Source of the DNA: Sphingobacterium rhinopitheci
GTDB lineage: Bacteria > Bacteroidota > Bacteroidia > Sphingobacteriales > Sphingobacteriaceae
Direction of reading: 5' to 3'
Assembly: GCF_022627575.1 (NCBI RefSeq)
Contig: NZ_JADEYQ010000001.1
Location: 186,001-250,000, forward strand
DNA length: 64,000 nucleotides
Part shown: positions 8,965-17,102 of the stretch, in pieces
Numbering within the stretch: the first letter of the stretch is position 1
Layout of the letters: each line of letters begins with the position of its first letter
Position numbers and translations under genes: made by a program
Notes under the pieces: generated by a model
What the model saw: the letters and a program-made list of their open reading frames with translations, nothing else
What the model was told of the DNA's origin: nothing
Databases searched by the model: none

Positions 8965-9694
8965 AGCAATTGTAATAGATGATGAACCATTAGCACGGAT
9001 GATCATAAAAGGATATCTCAGTAAAGAAAGTGATATTGAAGTCGTAGCAGAATGTGGTGATGGCTTTGAGGGGGCAAAAGCGATACAAGCACACAATCCA
9101 GATCTTGTATTTTTAGATATTCAAATGCCAAAATTAACAGGTTTTGAGATGTTGGAAATATTGGACCATATGCCTCACATTGTATTTACGACAGCATTTG
9201 AGGAATTCGCAATCAAAGCATTTGAAAAATCTGCTGTAGATTATTTATTAAAGCCTATCTCAGAAGAACGATTTGAACAAGCATTACAAAAATTTAGAGG
9301 ATTATATCAGAATAAACAGCCTCAAAAAGCGCTTACAGCATTAAAAGAAGAAATTGAAGAAGAGGTATTAGAAAGAATTGTGGTAAAAAACGGCACGCAA
9401 ATAAAGCTTATACCGGCACAACAGATTATATTTCTTGAAGCATACGATGATTACGTTAAAATTCATACTAAAGATGGGATGTTTCTAAAAAATAAAACGA
9501 TGGCCTCTTTTGAGAAGCAATTAGATGCCAAGCAATTTGTCCGTGTTCATCGTTCATTTATCATTAAAGTAGATCAATTAGCAAAAATTGAGCCTATGGA
9601 GAAAGAAAGTTATAGGGGAATTTTATTAAATGGCGAAAAAGTAAGCATTAGTAAATCAGGATATGCAAGACTTAAACAAACAATTGGTTTATAG
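8957..9694 (+). CDS. LytTR-family response regulator
   Basis: DNA-binding response regulator of 245 residues, partner of the overlapping LytS kinase. The receiver domain (1-120) has the acidic pair DDEP, phospho-acceptor Asp54 in VFLDIQMP, Thr in FTTAF and Lys in LLKPI. The LytTR domain (about 140-245) shows the VKNGTQIKLIPAQQIIFLEAYDDYVKIH-type beta strands and FVRVHRSFII. Such proteins bind paired direct repeats, and two matching repeats lie upstream of this operon at 6945-6974, so autoregulation is likely but inferred. Confidence 0.93.
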   Translation: MIKAIVIDDEPLARMIIKGYLSKESDIEVVAECGDGFEGAKAIQAHNPDLVFLDIQMPKLTGFEMLEILDHMPHIVFTTAFEEFAIKAFEKSAVDYLLKPISEERFEQALQKFRGLYQNKQPQKALTALKEEIEEEVLERIVVKNGTQIKLIPAQQIIFLEAYDDYVKIHTKDGMFLKNKTMASFEKQLDAKQFVRVHRSFIIKVDQLAKIEPMEKESYRGILLNGEKVSISKSGYARLKQTIGL

Positions 9695-9715
9695 TCATTG
9701 CATTTTGTAATTTTG
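9684..9715 (+). promoter_or_regulatory. Candidate promoter placing transcription start at the hydrolase ATG
   Basis: TTG at 9684-9686 and TAATTTTG at 9708-9715, 21 bases apart, match the Bacteroidota promoter pattern. The ATG of the downstream gene is at 9720, only 4 bases past the -7 element, so the transcript would be leaderless or nearly so. Confidence 0.4.
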
Positions 9716-9719
9716 CTAC

Positions 9720-11150
9720 ATGATTTACAAAGCATTTATAAGTTTCATTCTTATACTATCAAGTTTACCTATTTTTGGACAATCTTCAATAGAGGATAAA
9801 AACAGAATAGTCTATAACCGTATAGAATATTTTTTCAATACGCAACAGACGGATTCCATTTATGCATTGGCAACTGAAGATTTCCAAAAACAAGTTTCCT
9901 CGTCGGATTTTGGTTTAATCATACAATATTTTTATCAATTCGGTAAAATAAAAGAAGCTATTCCTGTATCGGCAAATAATAATATTATTGGTTACAATAT
10001 TGTATTCCCAAACAAAACTAGTTACCTTCAATTGGCCGTTAATGATGATTTTAAATATTATGGCTTTACCATTAAAGACGAACCCTACATTGCAGTAGAG
10101 GCAAAGGATATCAAATCAAATGTAACAACAACCACAACGTTAGATTTCTTTGTGGATTCAATTGCTAAAACATATTTAAGCAATCCTAACACAGCATCTC
10201 TTTCTATAGGTATAATACACAATAATAAAATAAACACTTTCTTCTACGGCGAATCCATAAAAGGGGATAAAGCTTCACTACCTACAGGTAGTAGTATTTA
10301 TGAGGTAGGCTCTATCTCTAAGTTATTCACTTCTATCCTACTGGCAGATTTAGTAGAGAAGAATATTATATCACTTGATGATAGCATAGCCAAATATCTA
10401 CCCGATTCTGTAAAAACTAATCCATATATCCAAAAGATAACTTTTAAACAACTAGCAAATCATACGTCAGGATTAGCGCGTATTCCTTCTAACTTGGACA
10501 AAGCATTGAAATATGATGCTAAAAATCCATACGCAAATTATACACGAAAAGAGTTATATCATTACTTAAAGAGTGTACAACAAACCACAGAACCGGGTGA
10601 AATGTACGAATATAGCAACCTAGGCTTTGGGTTATTGGGTGATATTATAAGTACTATTACGCGCAAAAGTTTTGATCAAAACATTAAAGAAACGATTAGT
10701 ATGCCATTGGGCATGACGAATACAGTAGAGAAGTTAGATCCAAAAACACAAAAAATGGTGGGTGTTTACAATACGGATGGCACAGCAACACTAGCATGGG
10801 ATTTTCAAGCATTAGCGGGAGCAGGAGCATTAAAATCTACCACAAATGACCTGTTGCGTTTTGCGCAATATCAATTCAAAATGCCTGAAAGTAACTTGGA
10901 AAATGCACTTGCATTAACAAGACAATTTACCTACTATTTGCCGCCAAATACGGATATCGGTTTGGCATGGAATATGAACATGTCTAATGATGTGATTACT
11001 TATTGGCACAACGGAGGAACTGGTGGTAGTTCATCTTTTATAGCGATAGTTCCAGATTTAAAATCTGCCATCGTTGTATTGTCAAATTCAGCAAATTCCG
11101 TAGATGATATAAGTATAAAAATATTAGAAAAGCTATTAAACACCAAATAA
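9720..11150 (+). CDS. Serine hydrolase, class C beta-lactamase fold, with N-terminal DUF3887-like domain
   Basis: Exported 476-residue protein with a signal peptide (ending near FGQ, residue 21). A DUF3887-like domain (about 25-125) comes next, then a beta-lactamase/penicillin-binding-protein domain (about 140-475). The active-site motifs are present: Ser198-x-x-Lys201 in GSISK, Tyr298 in YSN and His430 in WHNGG. Family members act as D-aminopeptidases, esterases or cell-wall peptidases, and the exact substrate cannot be told. It lies 25 bases after the LytTR regulator on the same strand. It may belong to that regulon or be driven by the promoter signal between them. Confidence 0.88.
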   Translation: MIYKAFISFILILSSLPIFGQSSIEDKNRIVYNRIEYFFNTQQTDSIYALATEDFQKQVSSSDFGLIIQYFYQFGKIKEAIPVSANNNIIGYNIVFPNKTSYLQLAVNDDFKYYGFTIKDEPYIAVEAKDIKSNVTTTTTLDFFVDSIAKTYLSNPNTASLSIGIIHNNKINTFFYGESIKGDKASLPTGSSIYEVGSISKLFTSILLADLVEKNIISLDDSIAKYLPDSVKTNPYIQKITFKQLANHTSGLARIPSNLDKALKYDAKNPYANYTRKELYHYLKSVQQTTEPGEMYEYSNLGFGLLGDIISTITRKSFDQNIKETISMPLGMTNTVEKLDPKTQKMVGVYNTDGTATLAWDFQALAGAGALKSTTNDLLRFAQYQFKMPESNLENALALTRQFTYYLPPNTDIGLAWNMNMSNDVITYWHNGGTGGSSSFIAIVPDLKSAIVVLSNSANSVDDISIKILEKLLNTK

Positions 11151-11213
11151 TCTATAACAGGAACTTAACAATAGAATTATAGTGATATAGAACAAATAGC
11201 TATATTATTTTTT

Positions 11214-11221
11214 TATATTTG
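11214..11221 (+). promoter_or_regulatory. Candidate -7 element of purN
   Basis: TATATTTG matches TAnnTTTG and lies 29 bases before the purN start. No clear -33 element was seen, so this is weak evidence. Confidence 0.3.
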
Positions 11222-11250
11222 ACTATTCACTTAACATTTAAATTAAAGCT

Positions 11251-11823
11251 GTGAAAAAACGTATTGCTATTTTTGCATCGGGATCAGGTTCAAATGCTCA
11301 AAAGATAATGGAACACTTTAAGTATTCTGAAGAAGCTGAAGTTTCCTTAGTATTGAGTAATAATCCAGATGCCTACGTATTGCAAAGAGCCGATAATTTC
11401 GAAATACCATCACATGTATTTGACAGACAAGAGTTTTATCAAACAAATGAGATCGTTGATTTATTGAAAAGATTAAACATTGATTTAGTCGTATTGGCAG
11501 GATTCTTATGGTTAATTCCAGAAAACCTTTTGCAGGGATTTCCTAATAAAATAATCAATATTCATCCGAGCTTATTACCAAAACATGGTGGTAAAGGAAT
11601 GTATGGAGATCGTGTGCACAAAGCCGTTTTAGCTGCTGGTGATGACGAACATGGTATTACTATTCACTTTGTTAATGAGAATTTTGACGAAGGAGAGGTC
11701 ATTTATCAAGGACGTTTTAGGGTTGAAAAGGGAGATTCATTAGAGCTTCTAAAATTCAATGGTCAACAATTAGAACACCTACATTATCCTAAAGTGATCG
11801 AAAATCTGATTAAAAAAATATAA
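11251..11823 (+). CDS. purN: Phosphoribosylglycinamide formyltransferase
   Basis: Transfers a formyl group from 10-formyl-THF to GAR in purine synthesis (cytoplasm). The N-terminal phosphate-binding loop FASGSGSNAQ is present. The catalytic triad is Asn103 and His105 in INIHPSLLP and Asp146 in NFDEGEV. The 190-residue length is right for PurN. The start is GTG at 11251; it puts MKKRIAIFASGSGSN at the N-terminus, and no ATG fits. It is followed by a strong terminator and stands alone, 2.5 kb away from purH. Confidence 0.95.
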   Translation: MKKRIAIFASGSGSNAQKIMEHFKYSEEAEVSLVLSNNPDAYVLQRADNFEIPSHVFDRQEFYQTNEIVDLLKRLNIDLVVLAGFLWLIPENLLQGFPNKIINIHPSLLPKHGGKGMYGDRVHKAVLAAGDDEHGITIHFVNENFDEGEVIYQGRFRVEKGDSLELLKFNGQQLEHLHYPKVIENLIKKI

Positions 11824-11839
11824 GCGTAAGCGTCTTTTC

Positions 11840-11880
11840 AAAGCCTCCAAAAAGTTAACTACTTTTTGGAGGCTTTTTTA
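11840..11880 (+). terminator. Terminator of purN
   Basis: The arms AAAGCCTCCAAAAAGT and ACTTTTTGGAGGCTTT enclose a 5-base loop and are followed by a T-run, 17 bases past the purN stop. Confidence 0.85.
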
Positions 11881-12245
11881 TGGTTTAGATTTCTAACACA
11901 AAATACAATCAACACTCAATCTTAGCCATTAAAACAGCATGATATGCTTCGGCCGTTTTGATATAGAATCTCAATTGTAATAGTAAGTTCAAAATATGTG
12001 TCTTACTACATCCCAAGAGCATTTTGTCCTCTCTAATATATTATATTTGCTTTGTCCATAATAGTTGAATCTATAGATTAGTTTGTCTCTATAAAGAAAA
12101 GATACAAAATCCAACATAACTAACTTGGTTAATAAAAAATGTTTGATGATTATCAATTAAACATCTACCCTAACTAAGCTTTGTATATGTAACAAAATTC
12201 TACCGACATAAATAAAGATTTTATACAACAAAAAATAATACATAA
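11881..12245. other. Intergenic stretch with a possible degraded small ORF
   Basis: No convincing gene. On the minus strand a 37-residue reading frame (12022-11909) contains FYIKTAEAYHAVLMAKIE, which looks protein-like. It could be a decayed gene end, but I do not recognise the family. A TATATTTG -7-like motif is at 12042-12049, some 200 bases before the nitroreductase start. Confidence 0.3.
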
Positions 12246-12881
12246 ATGGCACTAATAGATGATTTAAATTGGAGACATGCAGTAAAAGCATATGATCCCT
12301 CAAAAAAAGTTTCTCCAGAAAATATAGATAAAATAATAGAAGCAGCACGCTTAGCACCTACATCTTCGGGATTACAGCCCTTCACGGTTATCATCGTAGA
12401 AAATCAAGAACTTAAAGATAAAATGACTGCTGGAGCATTAAATCCAGAATGTATGCGTGATGCATCACATATCATGATATTTGCGGCATGGGATACCTAC
12501 ACAGCTGCACGTATAGATGAAGTATATGATTTCACTACTGATGTACGTGGATTACCACGTGGAAGATTCTCTTCCTATACAGACAAATTAAAATCGATCT
12601 ACCTAAACGAGTCAGACGATAACAACTTTGCACATGCTGCAAGACAAACGTATATCGCACTTGGTCTAGCACTAGCTCAGGCTGCAGAATTAAAAATAGA
12701 TAGTACGCCAATTGAGGGTTTTGACAACAACCATATCGACGAAGTATTAGGATTAAAAGAAAAAGGCCTTAAAAGTGTATCCTTAATCTATTTGGGTTAT
12801 GCAGATCAAGCAAAAGATTGGTTAGCCACAATGAAAAAAGTACGTAGACCAAAGGCTGATTTTATTATAGAATACCGCTAA
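12246..12881 (+). CDS. NAD(P)H-dependent nitroreductase family protein
   Basis: FMN flavoprotein of 211 residues in the NfsB/NfnB-like nitroreductase family. The N-terminus has the FMN-contacting stretch RHAVKAYDP, and EAARLAPTSSGLQPF is the conserved phosphate/isoalloxazine loop. A central ARQTYIALGLALAQAAEL helix follows. The C-terminus has LGLKEKGLKSVSLIYLGYA, where the GY/LGY pattern is usual, and ends in a basic KVRRPK. It probably reduces quinones or nitro compounds; the physiological substrate is unknown. The gene stands alone between two terminators. Confidence 0.9.
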   Translation: MALIDDLNWRHAVKAYDPSKKVSPENIDKIIEAARLAPTSSGLQPFTVIIVENQELKDKMTAGALNPECMRDASHIMIFAAWDTYTAARIDEVYDFTTDVRGLPRGRFSSYTDKLKSIYLNESDDNNFAHAARQTYIALGLALAQAAELKIDSTPIEGFDNNHIDEVLGLKEKGLKSVSLIYLGYADQAKDWLATMKKVRRPKADFIIEYR

Positions 12882-12936
12882 TTAAAACCAATAAAGGGCG
12901 AGTTCACACCGTAATATAAGACGCCCCCTTCTTATT

Positions 12937-12984
12937 ATAGATGAATATCACAGTATCTAATACTATCAGCATATTCATCTATAA
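12937..12984. terminator. Inverted repeat between convergent genes, likely terminator
   Basis: The arms TATAGATGAATAT and ATATTCATCTATA flank a 22-base interior and end in ATTTTTA. It lies between the convergent nitroreductase and SMP-30-like genes and could serve both. The loop is long, so strength is uncertain. Confidence 0.45.
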
Positions 12985-13062
12985 TTTTTAGACTTATAAA
13001 CGTAAATTGGTAAATCTTAAACAAACAAAATATACTATTCTAGAACAAACACTAATTAAAAA

Positions 13063-14079
13063 TTACTTCAATTTCCAACGTAGTATTTTGTCTGTATTTG
13101 TTAAATAAAGTGTTTTTTCATCTTTGGACAGCGTACAATTAGATATGGCATTAGGAACTATTAAACGTGCTATAGGTTTATAATCTTTATTAAATATCCA
13201 TAACCCTTTGGGACCAGTAAGATAAATATTACCATTGCTATCAATTGTCAAGCCATCCAAGACGCCATGACCATTTTTTACTTCGTTGGAGAAGTCGTAA
13301 ATCTCCTTTCTATTTTTTATACTATTCGTCGTATTATCCAGTTCAAATTCATATAATATAGCTTTATTTTTACTTGTATTAGCTACTAATAAATACTTTT
13401 CATCCAAACTCAGCCCTAAACCATTAGGACCTTCTAAATCAGAAACTAATAGAAACAATTCATTATCCTTAGTCAACTTATATACTCCTCTATGCTTAAG
13501 GTCTGGCGTTTGATCCATGCCTAAGCCAAATATCGGATCTGTAAAATAATAATTGCCTGCGCGATCTTGTATTATATCATTAGGGCTATTTAATCGCTTA
13601 CCATCATAAGTATTCACCAGGGATTTGAATTTTGGCACTGGTGTATCTACTGGAGCCTCCATCATGGCGATTTGCCTATTACCATGCTGTGCAATTATTA
13701 ATTGGCCATCCATATTTAATAATAAACCATTCGATCCAGGCTCCTTACCTACATATTCTATACTATCCGCCAATCCTGCATTTTCGAGATATACCGTTGA
13801 ACTACGTCCTTCTTTCCATTGGTAAATTTTATTTTGTGCTACATCAGAAAATAATAAAGACGATTGTTCGTCAAGCCATAACGGCCCTTCTGTCCATATA
13901 TAGCCTGAGTCTATTATTTCAAGGGTAGACTCATCGCTTAAAATACCATAAGCATCATCATCTAATATTTGCACCTCTCCTATTGCCTTGGGGTATTCAT
14001 GTACCTTCGTATTAGTGGCACATCCAACAATACAAGCAACACAAACAGATAATAACATCCAACTAATAAACTTTATCAT
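13063..14079 (-). CDS. SMP-30/gluconolactonase-like lipoprotein
   Basis: Six-bladed beta-propeller of the SMP-30/gluconolactonase/LRE family, predicted to hydrolyse a lactone or related ester outside the cytoplasm. The start at 14079 gives 338 residues beginning with a lipoprotein signal, lipobox IVGC (Cys20). Family landmarks are TEGPLWLDEQSSLLFSD (metal-ligand Glu), NSPNDI, YFTDPIFGLG, GPNGLGLS and HGVLDGLTIDSNGNIY, which supply the expected Glu, Asn and Asp ligands. An upstream ATG at 14118 would place 13 hydrophobic residues before the signal and is less likely. It has no functional neighbours. Confidence 0.88.
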   Translation of the reverse strand: MIKFISWMLLSVCVACIVGCATNTKVHEYPKAIGEVQILDDDAYGILSDESTLEIIDSGYIWTEGPLWLDEQSSLLFSDVAQNKIYQWKEGRSSTVYLENAGLADSIEYVGKEPGSNGLLLNMDGQLIIAQHGNRQIAMMEAPVDTPVPKFKSLVNTYDGKRLNSPNDIIQDRAGNYYFTDPIFGLGMDQTPDLKHRGVYKLTKDNELFLLVSDLEGPNGLGLSLDEKYLLVANTSKNKAILYEFELDNTTNSIKNRKEIYDFSNEVKNGHGVLDGLTIDSNGNIYLTGPKGLWIFNKDYKPIARLIVPNAISNCTLSKDEKTLYLTNTDKILRWKLK

Positions 14080-14334
14080 AACCGTAATATTAATTATAAA
14101 TATATAAAAAACAATCATTAGTTAACAGGTGAGTTTCTAAATATTTCAGCCGATGTATACTATACCTCATTAACCAAATATTGCTTCAAATTCATTACAT
14201 GCTGAACAAAAGGAAGCCAACAGGTATAGATGATTATTCAAATGCCTTTATATTAAAGAGAACTATGTATATCCTTAATCATAGAGACTCTTCATTTTAA
14301 ATAAATATCACAACAGATTAATACTTAAAATTCG

Positions 14335-14342
14335 TACATTTG
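14335..14342 (+). promoter_or_regulatory. Candidate -7 element of purH
   Basis: TACATTTG matches TAnnTTTG and lies 19 bases before the purH ATG. The -33 region is not distinct. Confidence 0.4.
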
Positions 14343-14361
14343 CCCCTTCAAACAAATCAAA

Positions 14362-15888
14362 ATGAATCATCCTGTTAAGATCAAAAATGCTTTGGTGTCT
14401 GTTTATTATAAAGACAACCTAGCTCCTCTAATCCAACTATTAAACAAATACGGTGTAACTTTCTACTCTACAGGCGGTACGGAAGCTTTTATCCGTGATT
14501 TAGGTATTGGCGTAGAACGTGTAGAAGATTTAACTGGCTATCCTTCAATCTTAGGTGGTCGTGTAAAAACATTACATCCAAATGTATTCGGTGGTATACT
14601 TTCACGTCGCCCTTTAGCGGAAGACAAAAAACAAATCGAGGAATATAATATTCCAGAAATCGACTTAGTAATCGTGGATTTATATCCATTTGAAGAAACT
14701 GTAGCTTCGGGTGCTTCGGCAGAAGATATTATTGAAAAAATAGATATTGGTGGTATTTCACTGATTCGCGCTGCAGCGAAAAACTTTAACGATGTTGTGA
14801 TCATCTCTTCAAAAAATGATTACACAGAATTAGAGCAATTATTAGCCGCTCAAGAAGGTACAACAACATTGGAACAGCGTAAATCATTTGCAAAACGTGC
14901 CTTCAATACTTCATCGCACTACGATACTGCTATCTTCAATTATTTCAACCAAGAAGAACCATTACAAGTTTTCAAACAATCAGAGCAAAAAGCACAAGTG
15001 CTACGTTACGGAGAAAATCCACACCAAAAAGGAGTTTTCTTTGGTGACTTAGAAGCTATGTTTGATAAATTAAATGGTAAAGAATTATCCTATAACAACC
15101 TTGTAGATGTAGATGCTGCAGTAGCCATCATAGATGAGTTCGAAGAGCCTACATTTGCAATCTTAAAACATACTAATGCTTGTGGTGTTGCATCACGTAC
15201 TACGGTAAAACAAGCATGGATAGATGCGTTAGCATGTGATCCTGTTTCTGCTTTTGGTGGTGTATTAATTACAAACCGCGAAGTAGATGGCGAGACAGCA
15301 TTAGAGATAAATAAATTATTCTTCGAAGTATTAATAGCTCCTTCCTATTCTTCTGAAGCAATCGCTACATTAACAGAAAAGAAAAACAGAATTATCTTGC
15401 GTCGTAAAGATGTTCAATTGCCTACAGCGCAATTCAAAACTTTATTGAATGGCGTTATCTTACAAGATAAAGATAATACAGTAGAAGGTCCTGATCAAAT
15501 GACTCCAGTGACGACTGTAGTACCTACAGCCGAACAATTGGAAGATTTGTATTTCGCGAACAAGATTGTTAAACATACGAAATCAAACACTATTGTATTT
15601 GCTAAAAATGGCACATTGATTGCGTCGGGTGTTGGTCAAACATCACGTGTTGATTCATTAAAACAAGCTATTGAAAAAGCTAAAGCTTTTGGTTTTGATT
15701 TAAATGGATCATCCATGGCATCAGATGCATTCTTCCCTTTCCCAGACTGTGTAGAGATCGCTGGTGACAATGGTATCGCAGCAGTATTACAACCAGGTGG
15801 TTCTATCAAAGATCAATTGTCTATTGATATGGCCAATGAAAAAGGTATCGCAATGGTAACTACAGGCGTGCGTCACTTCAAACACTAA
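14362..15888 (+). CDS. purH: Bifunctional AICAR transformylase/IMP cyclohydrolase
   Basis: Catalyses the last two steps of IMP synthesis. The N-terminal MGS-like cyclohydrolase domain (about 1-190) shows ALVSVYYKDNLAP, YSTGGTEAFI and GGRVKTLHPNVFGGIL. The C-terminal transformylase domain (about 195-508) has LRYGENPHQKG, the catalytic KHTNACGVA, SAFGGVL and GQTSRVDS, and ends with TTGVRHFKH. The 508-residue length is normal. It is followed by a 21-base-pair hairpin, so the gene is probably monocistronic. Confidence 0.97.
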   Translation: MNHPVKIKNALVSVYYKDNLAPLIQLLNKYGVTFYSTGGTEAFIRDLGIGVERVEDLTGYPSILGGRVKTLHPNVFGGILSRRPLAEDKKQIEEYNIPEIDLVIVDLYPFEETVASGASAEDIIEKIDIGGISLIRAAAKNFNDVVIISSKNDYTELEQLLAAQEGTTTLEQRKSFAKRAFNTSSHYDTAIFNYFNQEEPLQVFKQSEQKAQVLRYGENPHQKGVFFGDLEAMFDKLNGKELSYNNLVDVDAAVAIIDEFEEPTFAILKHTNACGVASRTTVKQAWIDALACDPVSAFGGVLITNREVDGETALEINKLFFEVLIAPSYSSEAIATLTEKKNRIILRRKDVQLPTAQFKTLLNGVILQDKDNTVEGPDQMTPVTTVVPTAEQLEDLYFANKIVKHTKSNTIVFAKNGTLIASGVGQTSRVDSLKQAIEKAKAFGFDLNGSSMASDAFFPFPDCVEIAGDNGIAAVLQPGGSIKDQLSIDMANEKGIAMVTTGVRHFKH

Positions 15889-15903
15889 TAAAAAAATATA
15901 CTT

Positions 15904-15951
15904 ATATACAATAAATAATGCGGTTTTCATACCGCATTATTTATTGTATAT
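15904..15951. terminator. Strong hairpin terminator after purH
   Basis: A perfect 21-base-pair stem (right arm begins ACCGCATTATTTATTG) encloses a 6-base TTTCAT loop. It lies between purH and the convergent CI-like repressor, so it may end transcription from both sides. Confidence 0.75.
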
Positions 15952-16046
15952 AATATTTAATATTTAGAGTCTACACTATAGTGAAAGAAAGTAGGATTAA
16001 TGAAACTAATACAATTAATCTAACTATTGTATTACATAAAATAAGC

Positions 16047-16799
16047 TTAGATAACGGGATTACAAATTTGTAAAAAGCCCTTAATAAAAGCTGCTGATCG
16101 TACTGTACTTACATGTATCTCTTGTGGACTATAATGCGTATTGCTACTTACCAATTTAATCCAATCTTCTCCCTTATCTGAAGAATGAATGTAGTGAACT
16201 GTCATATACTCACCATCGTCCGTATTGAGATCAAGCAGATACATTCCTCCCCAACATAAATTATCTTTAAAATCATTGATTTGGGAATAAAAAATAATAT
16301 CTCCAGATTTCAATATTGGAAACATAGAATCACCAATAATAGAAAAAGCACCATCTACCTTTGGTAAATTCGGAATGCTATAATAGTCAACAGGTTTTTG
16401 AATATTGTTATTGAAAAACAACTCCAATGTTGTTATGGAGTTAATATCATACTTAGGAATAATTTGATTATGTTGAAATATACTGCCTGTAATGACTGAT
16501 AATTCACCAATAATATTTGTAAAACTATTTAAGCTAGGATCTGAAAAAGAAAAATCACTTGATACATTTTGAGTAGCATTTGATTTTAACATCGTTCCCT
16601 TCCCTGTCAATAACCAATTAGCATCAATATCTTCACACTTTGAGATTACTTTTTCGTAATCCATTGTGTTTCTACTGTACCAATTTGCTAAAGAATTAGG
16701 CTTAATACCTAGAAACCGTGCAAACTCGGCATCAGTCTTTAGCCTATAATGCAATTTTATATCCCTAAGAATCAGTGAATTATCTTTTTTCATACTCAA
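16047..16799 (-). CDS. CI-like repressor: helix-turn-helix plus S24-like domain
   Basis: The 250-residue regulator has an N-terminal CI-type helix-turn-helix (about 10-70; TDAEFARFLGIKPNSLANWYSR and a NWLLTGKG end) and a C-terminal S24/LexA-like domain (about 130-245) with Ser158 in GDSMFPILKSGD. In LexA and lambda CI a Lys follows about 37-43 residues after the Ser in a TVKRL-like strand. Here the matching strand reads MTVHYIH, with His202 at that place, so self-cleavage is doubtful. It is divergent from a 67-residue basic protein, like a CI/Cro pair, but there are no other phage genes nearby. Its targets are unknown. Confidence 0.85.
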   Translation of the reverse strand: MSMKKDNSLILRDIKLHYRLKTDAEFARFLGIKPNSLANWYSRNTMDYEKVISKCEDIDANWLLTGKGTMLKSNATQNVSSDFSFSDPSLNSFTNIIGELSVITGSIFQHNQIIPKYDINSITTLELFFNNNIQKPVDYYSIPNLPKVDGAFSIIGDSMFPILKSGDIIFYSQINDFKDNLCWGGMYLLDLNTDDGEYMTVHYIHSSDKGEDWIKLVSSNTHYSPQEIHVSTVRSAAFIKGFLQICNPVI

Positions 16800-16841
16800 A
16801 ATGTGACTAAGCTTTTTTATTATTCACAAATCGTATATACA

Positions 16842-16877
16842 TTTACCTAAAATAAGTAAGAGTAAACACTATTTACT
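16842..16877. promoter_or_regulatory. Cluster of TTTACT/AGTAAA half-sites, candidate repressor operator
   Basis: The 99-base gap between the divergent repressor and small gene holds TTTACC (16842), AGTAAG (16855), AGTAAA (16861) and TTTACT (16872). The last two form the 17-base dyad AGTAAACACTATTTACT at 16861-16877, just before the small gene. Their position between divergent regulators suggests an operator; this is inferred. Confidence 0.4.
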
Positions 16878-16898
16878 TCAAACGCAACTATATAAGCA

Positions 16899-17102
16899 AT
16901 GGACAAAGTTACGAAAAAAAGGAACAACTACAACAGTGCTGTGATTGAGTATATTGTAAAGAAATATGGAGTCTCCAAAACTTACATTCGTCAAAGCATA
17001 GATGGTACACGAAAAGGGGTTACATGTGATATATTGAAAAAAGAGTATCACAAACAGGAAGCTGCAGTTAACCTTGCTTTAAAAAAAGTGCTAAAGCAAT
17101 GA
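16899..17102 (+). CDS. Small basic protein, possible Cro-like helix-turn-helix
   Basis: The 67-residue lysine-rich protein has a helix-turn-helix-like core: AVIEYIVKKYGVSKTYIRQSIDG, where GVSKTYIRQ fits a turn and recognition helix. A C-terminal amphipathic helix follows (AAVNLALKKVLKQ). I do not recognise a named family. It is divergently transcribed from the CI-like repressor with candidate operator half-sites between them, which suggests the two regulate each other. It is small but has a plausible start and composition. Confidence 0.6.
   Translation: MDKVTKKRNNYNSAVIEYIVKKYGVSKTYIRQSIDGTRKGVTCDILKKEYHKQEAAVNLALKKVLKQ

Noticed and set aside
12157-12357. 66-residue minus-strand frame at the nitroreductase start
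   Set aside because: Hydrophobic Leu/Tyr-rich translation of antisense AT-rich DNA; shadow of the nitroreductase.
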